This document shows, piece by piece, positions 17,162-24,741 of a stretch of 36,806 nucleotides of DNA. This stretch comes from Bryobacteraceae bacterium (GTDB taxonomy: Bacteria > Acidobacteriota > Terriglobia > Bryobacterales > Bryobacteraceae): the NCBI GenBank assembly GCA_025980665.1, contig JAICXC010000046.1, positions 1 through 36,806 on the forward strand, written 5' to 3'. Position 1 is the stretch's first letter; each line of letters starts with the position of its first letter. The position numbers were made by a program, and so were the translations under genes. The notes under the pieces are model-generated. The model saw only the letters and a list, made by a program, of their open reading frames with translations, ran no database searches and was not told where the DNA came from.

Positions 17162-18333
17162 CGGGAGCCCCCCGGCGCCAGGAGCGCCTTTTCCAGAACC
17201 TCCACGGTAACGGCGCGCGTCATATCATTGTCGGAGTTGGTGAAGGACCGGAGCCGCCGGAGCGACTCGCCCCCGAGCGACGCCAACGCTCGCGCGATGT
17301 GCCCGGTTTCCGCAGCTTGTTCCGACATCGATAGCTTCGCTGCCAGGGTCGCCGTCAAGGACGACAAATGGAGCGATCCGCAAGCGCGGGCCGCCATCGC
17401 GCGAACGCGCCAGTCCACATCCGACAGTCCGGTCGCGGCCAGACTCGCGGGATCCTCCGCTGTGGCTAGCAGTGGCAGCGCCTTGAAAAATTTGATGCGC
17501 ACTTCCAAATCCGGCGAAGCCGCCAGCTCCGCTGCGGAACCCACCGATTGGATCCGCTGCCGGCTCAGTACGAATTCGAGAGCCGCCAGCACCACTGTAC
17601 GATCGGGAGATCGGAAAGTCAGAGAGAGATACTTCTCCAACGCGGGCGAGTCCTGGATCTGCTGGAACAGTACGATCCGCTGCCAGAACGGAAGTGCGGG
17701 CAACAGAGCGAAAACTTTCTCCTGTTGGATATCGGAGCCATGCGCGGCGAGAGCGAAGCACGCGGAGGCGCGCACTGTCTCGGCCGGATGCTGCAATGCC
17801 TCCTCGATAGTCTGCAAGGAGCCAGCCTGCTTGAGCTCTCGCAATAAAGAAATGGCCCACACTGCCTGGCCGGGATCGGAGCCCACGACTTTAGCCTGCA
17901 GTAACCGATCCAGACCGGTCATCGGCAGCAAGGCCAGTACTCGCTCTCGCGCCGATCCCTTCAGACTGGTTAGCGATCCTTCCCACACTTTCAGAAAATC
18001 CTTCCGATAACGTTGCGCATAACGGAGCAATTCGGCTTCTGGCTGGTTATTTAACGCGAAGCCCACCATCTGCTCCGCGATTCGATCTGCCCGAAGTCGC
18101 GCCCGGTCAGCGAGCCGTACCCCGATCCACTTGTTCGCCAGCAGTCCTGCCGTTACCAGGAATAGAGTTGAGGACTGAACCACGACCCAGGCCAGGGCGT
18201 ACCGGGAATAGGGATTCGCCAAGGTCAAGTGCCGGCCCACCATCAGGACCGCCCCCAAATACATGACGAAAGCAGCTAGAGGCATCAGCTTCGCCAGCAA
18301 GGGCCAATATCGGGAGTACAGGATGCGAAGCAT
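17158..18333 (-). CDS. Membrane protein with HEAT repeats
   Basis: The 391-residue protein has two hydrophobic helices near the N-terminus, at about 12-33 and 45-66 (AWVVVQSSTLFLVTAGLLA). A cytoplasmic or periplasmic solenoid of helical repeats of the HEAT type follows. Repeats are seen as LREL...SLQTIEEALQHPAETVRASACFALAAHG, PDLEVRIKFFKALPLLA and VDWRVRAMAARACGSLHLS. HEAT arrays bind other proteins and have no catalytic role of their own. The gene lies between the response regulator (gap of 7 bases) and the glycosyltransferase (overlap of 4 bases). It could be the adaptor that couples the regulator to the synthase. The pairing of a HEAT membrane protein with a GT2 synthase is something I have seen in other genomes but not with a tested function. 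Confidence 0.85.
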   Translation of the reverse strand: MLRILYSRYWPLLAKLMPLAAFVMYLGAVLMVGRHLTLANPYSRYALAWVVVQSSTLFLVTAGLLANKWIGVRLADRARLRADRIAEQMVGFALNNQPEAELLRYAQRYRKDFLKVWEGSLTSLKGSARERVLALLPMTGLDRLLQAKVVGSDPGQAVWAISLLRELKQAGSLQTIEEALQHPAETVRASACFALAAHGSDIQQEKVFALLPALPFWQRIVLFQQIQDSPALEKYLSLTFRSPDRTVVLAALEFVLSRQRIQSVGSAAELAASPDLEVRIKFFKALPLLATAEDPASLAATGLSDVDWRVRAMAARACGSLHLSSLTATLAAKLSMSEQAAETGHIARALASLGGESLRRLRSFTNSDNDMTRAVTVEVLEKALLAPGGSR

Positions 18334-18340
18334 ATGTTGT

Positions 18341-19912
18341 TCAATGACGACGCATCAGACGGCGAATGCGGGACACCAATTCCAGAGGATTGAAGGGCTT
18401 GGTTACGTAGTCGTCCGCGCCCAGCTCGAATGCTCTTACGATGTCGTGCTCTTGCACGCGGGATGAGAGCATCAGTACCGGAATCGAACGGCTTGCCGGG
18501 CGAAGCCGCATCTGCGACAGAACCGCGTATCCATCGGCCTTAGGCATGTTGATATCGAGCACAGCGAGTCCGAAGCGCTCCTTCGCGAGCGCCTCCAGGG
18601 CCGCGTCGCCGTCCCCAACGAGTGTTACTTGAAACCCCGATCCCTCGAGATTGCTCACCAGGAAGCGCGCGATCAGCGGATCGTCTTCGGCCACCAATAT
18701 CCGGTCCGCGGACGCCCCGTTCCCCTGTGACGATTCTTCCCCGTTGTTCAAACGCAGACACGCACGCAGCTGCAGATCCTCGGTGTTGAACGGCTCCCCG
18801 ACAAAGTCTGCATCCAGAGAAGGTAAGCGTTCGAGCAGCGCCAGTTCGGGTTTGGTGGCCATCACAATCACCGGCACACGAAGTCCGCCCTCGCGAAGTT
18901 TCCCGAGAGCATCGAGAGTGCCTTCCCAGAAGAACAAGTCCGCGTTGCCCGCCGTCGCCGGATCCGAAATCTGTTCCACTCGGCATCCGACGCTCGCGAA
19001 TGCCTCATCCAGTTTGATCCCGACCTCACGATTGGTATAGGCCACCAGCCGCTTGCCACTTAAGGCCCCGTGCAAAGCGGCCAAATCTAAGGCGGTACGA
19101 TCACGCGCCTCCTGCTCCTCCCGCCTCTCGCTCAACCCTTCCCGGGCGATGGTTTGCAGGTCTCGCCGGGCTCGCTCGAAATCCAGCTCTAATTGGTCCA
19201 GCAGTTCACGGACTCCCTGCAGAGAACCACTGCGGACCAGCGTTCCGATCGACGCGCAAGTTTGCGCCATGTTCGTCGCACCGACTTGCGCGCTCGAACC
19301 ACGCAAACCGTGGGCCAGCTCGCGCATGGCCTTCGCGTCACCGACGCCCAACGCCTCCCACATCTCACCCAGCCGCGGAGGTGTCGAGCCGAGGAACAGG
19401 TCGAGGAGTTCCTGGAGCACCGTCGGATTCTGGTCGCCAAACACAGATAGACAGGAGTGCAACATGTCACGATCAATGGACATCGGCGGAGGAACGGTCC
19501 CACCAGCGTTATCCCAGCGGCCGATGACCGCGGCCACGGGCCGTACCCGCAGAGGCTTGGCGATATAATCGTTGATTCCCGCCGCTTCGCGCAGCTCACG
19601 ATCATCGTGCGTGCTGCCGGATATCAGGGCAATCACTGGAACCCGCCGGGCAGCTTCTTGCGGCAAGATTCGGATTCCCCGGGTCACTGCATACCCATCC
19701 ATCTCGGGCAGATCCGTGTCGAGCACGATCAGGTCATATAGTCCCCGCTCTGCCGCCCGAAGGGCGTCGGGCCCGTTGCTGACCGTTTCCACCTGGTATC
19801 CCAGGTGCGTCAACATTCGAACCGCGACTTTCCGGCTCACCGAATTGTCGTCGGCCAGAAGAATGCGTCGGATGCCGCGAGGCTTCTTTTCGATTAGAGG
19901 CTGTGATGCCAC
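18341..19912 (-). CDS. Four-domain response regulator: REC - HPt - degenerate REC - REC
   Basis: The 523-residue protein has no transmembrane or DNA-binding domain. REC1 (14-132) has the acidic pair D21-D22, phospho-acceptor D65 (VLDTDLPEMDG) and K119. An HPt domain (about 145-250) carries the phosphorylatable H201 in LAHGLRGSS. The third domain (288-388) has a receiver-like fold but lacks the acidic pair, reads FFWEG where the acceptor Asp should be, and has E373 in place of Lys, so it cannot take up phosphate normally. REC2 (403-523) is complete: E409-D410-D411, D453 (VLDINMPKADG), S483 and K505. Output would therefore be by protein binding or phosphotransfer. No histidine kinase gene is in the window. 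It lies in the operon with the synthase and probably controls its activity. Confidence 0.93.
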   Translation of the reverse strand: MASQPLIEKKPRGIRRILLADDNSVSRKVAVRMLTHLGYQVETVSNGPDALRAAERGLYDLIVLDTDLPEMDGYAVTRGIRILPQEAARRVPVIALISGSTHDDRELREAAGINDYIAKPLRVRPVAAVIGRWDNAGGTVPPPMSIDRDMLHSCLSVFGDQNPTVLQELLDLFLGSTPPRLGEMWEALGVGDAKAMRELAHGLRGSSAQVGATNMAQTCASIGTLVRSGSLQGVRELLDQLELDFERARRDLQTIAREGLSERREEQEARDRTALDLAALHGALSGKRLVAYTNREVGIKLDEAFASVGCRVEQISDPATAGNADLFFWEGTLDALGKLREGGLRVPVIVMATKPELALLERLPSLDADFVGEPFNTEDLQLRACLRLNNGEESSQGNGASADRILVAEDDPLIARFLVSNLEGSGFQVTLVGDGDAALEALAKERFGLAVLDINMPKADGYAVLSQMRLRPASRSIPVLMLSSRVQEHDIVRAFELGADDYVTKPFNPLELVSRIRRLMRRH

Positions 19913-19954
19913 AATTCACCTAGCGCCGGTCCGCCGGCCACAGGAACAAGCTTT

Positions 19955-19964
19955 CTCACGTGAG
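19955..19964. promoter_or_regulatory. Ten-base perfect palindrome upstream of the response regulator
   Basis: CTCACGTGAG is a perfect 10-base palindrome lying 43 bases upstream of the response regulator start, in the 99-base gap before it. It could be an operator for a dimeric regulator. No promoter boxes are clear beside it, and palindromes of this length occur by chance. Confidence 0.25.
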
Positions 19965-19991
19965 TCTATCGGCAGATTAGGGTATTTCGAT

Positions 19992-20013
19992 AAGGTCTCC
20001 CTAGGGACCTTTT
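19992..20013 (-). terminator. Hairpin directly after the sulfatase-like gene (no clear T-tract)
   Basis: On the minus strand the TAA stop of the sulfatase-like gene runs into AAGGTC-CC-TAG-GG-A-GACCTT. The outer arms AAGGTC and GACCTT are perfect six-base partners and two more CC/GG pairs extend them past a single-base bulge, giving an eight-pair stem with a tiny loop. No run of T follows, so this is a weak intrinsic terminator at best. It may instead be a processing or stability element that lowers expression of the downstream regulator, HEAT and synthase genes. Confidence 0.35.
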
Positions 20014-22393
20014 ACCGACTAGGGGGTGAGGAGAATCCGTAGAACTTATTGATTTCCAGGATTTTCTGCTGGATCTGCTGACGGGCTACGGCCTGTTCAG
20101 CGCGCTCGATTGGACGCGCTCGGGGCGAAGGAGTGAGATCGAAGGCGTAATCACGGTACTCCGTGGCATCAGCGACGTACAGTTGGCGTCCGCCGCGAGT
20201 CAACAGCCCGTAGACCGCACCATAGCTGCTGGCGACCAGAGAGGCATCGTTGGAACCCACACCAGCCGGATCCCCCGGCAACCCAAAAAGAGACCGACCG
20301 AAGACGGGATTCCGCTTGAGGGGACCATGTCCCAGTAGGGCATACAAGCTAGGGGTGATGTCGGCACTGAAGGCGAGGGATCTGGGATCGTATGTTACGT
20401 GGCTCCGGAGTTGCGCCGGCAGGTGAACGATCAAGGGTATCCGGAGGACCTCCGGGTTGATGGTGTAGGCGTGTCCCCAATGGCCGTCCTCGCCCAGAGA
20501 GTCGCCATGGTCGCTGGTCAAAACGATGATGCTTTCATCGTATAAGTGCTGCTTCTTCAAAAACTGAATGAATTCGCCGAAGCAGGCATCCAACCGTTCG
20601 ACCCGCGAGCTATACGGCGCATAAAACCCGTCGTAGGATCCGGTCCCGACCGGTTTCGCCCCTTCTCGCTGGATCACCGAAATATGGATGTCCTGTGGCT
20701 GGGTGTAAACAAATAGGGGTTTTGTGTCCGACGGGTCTCGCGAACCGAGGTGCTCCTCAATCTCGCTCAGCGTGGTGCACAGCCGGTAATTCATATTCGC
20801 GCGAGACTGGTCTAGCCCGCCCCAGTCGGACCCCACGATGGTCGTCAAAATACTATCCCGGCTCAATAGAACGTCGTAGTCGTCCGCCTTCAGAAGCTTT
20901 TCGAGCGAGTTCATCGGCGCGAAGGGTGTGACGTACTGTTTGTGAAGCATCATGCCGCCCACCCAAATGGAAGGCTCGGCCAAACCCGTGGCGCCATAGC
21001 GTGTGAAGGCATTGTCAAAGACGATCGCGTCCCCCGCGAAATCAGCGATGCTGGGGGTGAAACGAACGGCTGGATTGTAGGGCGCGAGGTAATCACGCCG
21101 CAGGCTGTCGACCACGAACATGAAGATGTTGGGCTTGGGACCGGGCACCGCTTCCAGACGATCCACCAGATCGACTGATACGGGCGCAACCGAAATGGAA
21201 CGTGGAATGTTCGTGTTTCGGGCAAGAAAGCGGTAATACTCGCCGTCGCCATCCGCTGCTGATACGGCCAGCAGGTCACGAATCAGCCGGAATGATGGAT
21301 TGAAGCCTGCTTGCCGGGTCAGCATCCCGTCATTCCGCTGGTAGACGGGCGAGGCCTCGAGCGCCCGGAAACCGATTGCGGGGATGACGGCGATGGCTAG
21401 CATAACGGCCGCTGGAATCCGGAATCTGGGCATCGGCAACGGTCGCCGGCAAAGCACCAGGAACGCTGCCAGCCAGGCGCCTCCCCCGATTAGCTTCTGC
21501 ATCACGAAATTCGCATCAAGAGGTGCGATCCGGATGGTCACCACCACGGCGCACACGCCAATCGCTACCAGCGCCATTGCGACCTTCCAGGCCGGCAGCC
21601 GGGCATCCGAGGGAGCGATCACAATGGTCCAGAATGCGGAAACAGCTACCGCCAGGGCGGCCGCGTAGCTTTCCGCCAAGGAGCCCGAGAAGGTTGCCGA
21701 TGACGCCAACACTCCGCGCACGATCAGCCACAAGAACACCGCCAGCATTCCCTGGATGAGCACCAGTTCCACTCGGCGCGCCCGGCGAAAGGATGCAGCC
21801 ACGGCCCAGATCCATTGCATCAGGACAAATATGCCCATGGACACCATTAGGTGAGCCGGAAGACTCCACAACAGTACAAACGGTATTGAAGGGGCGCCTC
21901 CGCGCATCCATGCCACCGTGGCGGACATCGTCGCCGCGACGATTCCGGCTTGCCAGGCGGCATGAAACCCGCGCGTCGAATCAAACGCATCCTCCGGCAT
22001 GGCGACCACTACCGGCTTCCACACCACCAGAGGCCAGGCCACCACCGGAAGTAAAGCTACCAAACTCCATATGTATCCGGAGAAGGTTCCCCCTAGGCTG
22101 GGTAGCAGTGGATGCACAAACAATAGAACCGCGCCTGCCCCCAGGAGTCCGAATAGGACCGCCAGGATCCGGTTGCGGCCCATCTCGCCGGTCATAGTTG
22201 CGATCGCTGCGGCGACCACCGCCAGGTAGAACCAGGCCTGTAAATGGGCGAATACAGCTAACGGCCGGAAAACTTCCGGCTTGACCAGTTGTTCCCAGGT
22301 AAAGGGAACGTAGGTCAGCAGACAGTACGCCGAAGTCGCCACGAAAAACAGCAGAAAGCCGATGCGGGCCGCGATCTGCGCCGCGCGCATCAT
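20012..22393 (-). CDS. Membrane sulfatase-like / phospholipid-head-group-type transferase
   Basis: The 793-residue protein has about ten N-terminal transmembrane helices (residues 10-340) and a C-terminal domain of the alkaline phosphatase superfamily (sulfatase family) from about 420. Motifs are PNIFMFVVDSLRRDYL (metal residue D429), RYGATGLAEPS with T469, QPQDIH (H570) and LTSDHGDSLGEDGHWGHA (D628, H629). The formylglycine motif C/S-x-P-S-R of true sulfatases is absent. Thr469 lies five residues before a Pro, as the catalytic Thr does in phosphoethanolamine transferases, so a phosphotransfer role is likely, on glycan or lipid at the periplasmic face. The start ATG 22393 overlaps the TPR gene stop as ATGA. 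It may decorate the polymer of this operon. Confidence 0.88.
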   Translation of the reverse strand: MMRAAQIAARIGFLLFFVATSAYCLLTYVPFTWEQLVKPEVFRPLAVFAHLQAWFYLAVVAAAIATMTGEMGRNRILAVLFGLLGAGAVLLFVHPLLPSLGGTFSGYIWSLVALLPVVAWPLVVWKPVVVAMPEDAFDSTRGFHAAWQAGIVAATMSATVAWMRGGAPSIPFVLLWSLPAHLMVSMGIFVLMQWIWAVAASFRRARRVELVLIQGMLAVFLWLIVRGVLASSATFSGSLAESYAAALAVAVSAFWTIVIAPSDARLPAWKVAMALVAIGVCAVVVTIRIAPLDANFVMQKLIGGGAWLAAFLVLCRRPLPMPRFRIPAAVMLAIAVIPAIGFRALEASPVYQRNDGMLTRQAGFNPSFRLIRDLLAVSAADGDGEYYRFLARNTNIPRSISVAPVSVDLVDRLEAVPGPKPNIFMFVVDSLRRDYLAPYNPAVRFTPSIADFAGDAIVFDNAFTRYGATGLAEPSIWVGGMMLHKQYVTPFAPMNSLEKLLKADDYDVLLSRDSILTTIVGSDWGGLDQSRANMNYRLCTTLSEIEEHLGSRDPSDTKPLFVYTQPQDIHISVIQREGAKPVGTGSYDGFYAPYSSRVERLDACFGEFIQFLKKQHLYDESIIVLTSDHGDSLGEDGHWGHAYTINPEVLRIPLIVHLPAQLRSHVTYDPRSLAFSADITPSLYALLGHGPLKRNPVFGRSLFGLPGDPAGVGSNDASLVASSYGAVYGLLTRGGRQLYVADATEYRDYAFDLTPSPRARPIERAEQAVARQQIQQKILEINKFYGFSSPPSR

Positions 22394-23184
22394 GGCTTCG
22401 CCCCGTTTGCCATGGATTGGAGTGCGGTGCTAAAGTCCGAATCGCCGGGCGCCAGGCGCGCCCCTTTTTCCAGATAGTCTCGCGCAGTCTGCGGGTCCCC
22501 GGCGTGCCAGGATGCCAGGCCGGCCACCAGCAACGCATCTATATTGGATGGTTCGCGGACCAGCACCTGTTCGGCAGCTTGACGAGCCTCTTTGGACTTA
22601 CCCAGATGAAGGTCGGTGCGCGCCAGTCCGACTCGCAGATCGACATAGTCGGGCGCAATCACCAAACCTTGCCGATACAGCTCCGCAGCACGCGCCGGAT
22701 TTCCCTTGCGCTCCCAGGTGAGGGCCAGATAGAAGATCGAGTCGGCGTTGTCTTTGTCCAGCTCGTAACAGTGTTCCAGCGCATGAAACGCATCTTCTAC
22801 GCGAGTCTGTTTCAGATATGCGATGCCGATCTGCGGGCAGGCTTCGATCGGTACGGGTGCGGATTCCTCGAACAGTTCCCAGGTGCGGGCTTCCTCCGCG
22901 AACCGCCCCAGACCGTTGTAGATTTGCGCCAGATTCCGAAGATACGCGTGGTTGCCAGGCTCGGCCGCAGTGAGCTGGAGCGCCGGTTCCAGGGCCTGTT
23001 CAAACTTCCTTGCATGGATCAGGCTTTCAGAATCGGCCCGCAAGAGACGCAATTGCTCCAGCTGGGGTTCTGAGGTTCCCACGCCCGACCCGGATCCGGG
23101 AGCCACAAACAGCGCCCAATAAATCACGGTCAAAGCGAGTGAAGGCAGCCCCACTCGTTTCGCAAAACTGGTTGTAGCGGACAT
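22390..23184 (-). CDS. TPR membrane-anchored or secreted protein
   Basis: The 264-residue protein starts at ATG 23184, which shares one base with the stop of the YaiO-like gene (TGATG). A hydrophobic segment at about 12-29 (LPSLALTVIYWALFVAP) is an uncleaved anchor or a signal peptide. Tetratricopeptide repeats follow, for example LIHARKFEQALEPALQLTAAEPGN, RVEDAFHALEHCYELDKDNADSIFYLALTWERKGNPARAAELYRQGLVIAPD and KSKEARQAAEQVLVREPSN. Such domains bind protein partners in the periplasm. In synthase-dependent exopolysaccharide systems, periplasmic TPR domains bridge the inner-membrane synthase and the outer-membrane pore. That role is inferred from the neighbour at 23184-24413. Confidence 0.85.
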   Translation of the reverse strand: MSATTSFAKRVGLPSLALTVIYWALFVAPGSGSGVGTSEPQLEQLRLLRADSESLIHARKFEQALEPALQLTAAEPGNHAYLRNLAQIYNGLGRFAEEARTWELFEESAPVPIEACPQIGIAYLKQTRVEDAFHALEHCYELDKDNADSIFYLALTWERKGNPARAAELYRQGLVIAPDYVDLRVGLARTDLHLGKSKEARQAAEQVLVREPSNIDALLVAGLASWHAGDPQTARDYLEKGARLAPGDSDFSTALQSMANGAKP

Positions 23185-24413
23185 CAGAAGCGGAAGTACG
23201 CCGTCAGGCTGGCCGAGTTGTGGCCGAGCCTGGACTGGTCGAGACGGTCTTCGAGACTGTGACTGCCCAGGAAGTTGAGCATCCATCGCCGGCTCAGGCG
23301 CCAGTTCAATTCACCACCGATCACATGCGATCGCAGCACCTCAATCTCGTTGATGCTCCCGCTCTCGATGGGCGCGGCGCCGGTGCCATAGCGCAGGCCG
23401 AAGTAGCTGGTGTCGTCGCCGAAATAGCGTCGACCCTGAAACTGAAGCGAATAGGAATCGCCCGTGCTGTCTGGAGTGAGATAAGTACGGGCCGTCACCA
23501 GCCAGCGGCCGTGATACTTGGATACCGAACCGGTATAGACATTGATCCGCGAGGCGAAGCCCAGGCTGCGCAGGCCGCCTGAAACCTCCATGCCGTGGGG
23601 CAAACTTTGGAACAGCTCCGCGCCGAACCGGTTTCCCGGGTAAAGCTTCTTGTCCGGCGACCAGCCCACGTTCAAGTAGGCGTATAGGCCCTTCCGGAGC
23701 GTGGGGTAAGCGTCAATTTCCACCAGGCTGCTGTCCAACCCGAAACGGTTGGCGTGCGAGAAACGCGCAAACACTGGGCCGACGCCAGCCATTCGATATT
23801 TCAAACTGACTTGGCTCTCCAGCCAGCCCGGCCTCCCGTCGTTGAACCAGTCATACGATTGCACCACGGATGCTTCCCACTGGCGGCTGCCGTCGCGAAG
23901 ATCATCCCGCAGCGATCGGGCTTCCGGCTGATTTGAGTCCACGTCCAGCAATTTGTGCAGTACGTCCAACGCGTCGTTGGGACGTGCGAGATTATCCAGA
24001 GCGCGGGCCTGGGACATGAGCAGCGCGGTGTCGTTAGGACGCTTCGCCAGCGCGCGACGCGCGAGTTCCTCGGCTCTATCGGGATGATTGGACCAAAGCT
24101 CGACATTGATCAGGGCCGGTAGCGCATCCCCGTGGTCCGGATAGCGCTCCAGGACAGTTTCCAGCTCATGCCGCGCCTGGTCGTATCGCCCTTCCCACGA
24201 CAGCACGATACCGTAGAACGTCCGCGCGTCTGTATCCGCCGGGGTCTGCCGGAGATAGTCTTCAAGCAGAGTCAGCGCTTCGATCCGCTGCTTATTGAAA
24301 GCGAGCTCGTGCGCCCGCTTCAGAGCGTCTTCCTGGCCTAGAGCAGACGGGACTGGCACGGCCCAAAGCAGCACCATGACAGGAAGCAATCGCCATGCGG
24401 TCTTGAGATCCAT
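23184..24413 (-). CDS. yaiO-like: YaiO-family outer-membrane beta-barrel protein with periplasmic TPR domain
   Basis: The 409-residue protein has a signal peptide (about 1-26, MDLKTAWRLLPVMVLLW) and a TPR region at about 28-160, with repeats such as ALKRAHELAFNKQRIEALTL and LLEDYLRQTPADTDARTFYGIVLSWEGRYDQARHELETVLER. A beta-barrel of about 235 residues follows, with alternating aromatic and hydrophobic residues, and the C-terminus is the outer-membrane signal Phe (LTAYFRF). The layout matches the YaiO family and the barrel half of PgaA, both linked to polysaccharide secretion. It is the first gene of the six-gene operon, after a 328-base gap. It would form the exit pore or a de-acetylase-like partner for the polymer. 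Whether it is a pore is unproven. Confidence 0.88.
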   Translation of the reverse strand: MDLKTAWRLLPVMVLLWAVPVPSALGQEDALKRAHELAFNKQRIEALTLLEDYLRQTPADTDARTFYGIVLSWEGRYDQARHELETVLERYPDHGDALPALINVELWSNHPDRAEELARRALAKRPNDTALLMSQARALDNLARPNDALDVLHKLLDVDSNQPEARSLRDDLRDGSRQWEASVVQSYDWFNDGRPGWLESQVSLKYRMAGVGPVFARFSHANRFGLDSSLVEIDAYPTLRKGLYAYLNVGWSPDKKLYPGNRFGAELFQSLPHGMEVSGGLRSLGFASRINVYTGSVSKYHGRWLVTARTYLTPDSTGDSYSLQFQGRRYFGDDTSYFGLRYGTGAAPIESGSINEIEVLRSHVIGGELNWRLSRRWMLNFLGSHSLEDRLDQSRLGHNSASLTAYFRF

Positions 24414-24741
24414 GTGTCAGGGAAATCGACAGAAATGCGCCGGTACTTTACTTGAAATGCTCCTGCTGCAATAAAGGCAGAAAGGCGGTTTGGCGCACCC
24501 GAGTCCCATATTGGTCCTCACTGCGCCGACAGGCATCTGGCAGGCAGGACAGAATCACACGGAATTTCTTGGCTCGTCAGCAGCTAGGGCCCATCCTGGG
24601 CGCCGTGCGCCAACCCTAAGGGAACTCTCGCAAATCGAGCGATGCTCCTCGACCTCATCTCCCGAAACTCGACGGGTTCGAAGTGCTTCGGAGAATCCGA
24701 GCGAGTGAGAAATATGGTCACGTCCCGGTGCGGATCATCAC
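24414..24741. other. 328-base gap between the TamB-like and YaiO-like genes
   Basis: The minus-strand TamB-like gene ends at 24742 and the YaiO-like gene starts at 24413. I find no convincing gene here. On the minus strand TTGCAG (about 24466) followed by TAAAGT at a short 15-base spacing is a poor promoter match. One perfect inverted repeat, CGAAG-TG-CTTCG, lies near 24680 without a T-tract. The gap should contain the end of the outer-membrane operon and the promoter of the polysaccharide operon, but neither can be placed. Confidence 0.4.

Noticed and set aside
17225..17860. Long open frames on both strands across the HEAT-repeat gene
   Set aside because: The HEAT frame shows real helical repeats and operon overlaps; the others have Ser/Arg/Gly-rich composition without domains.
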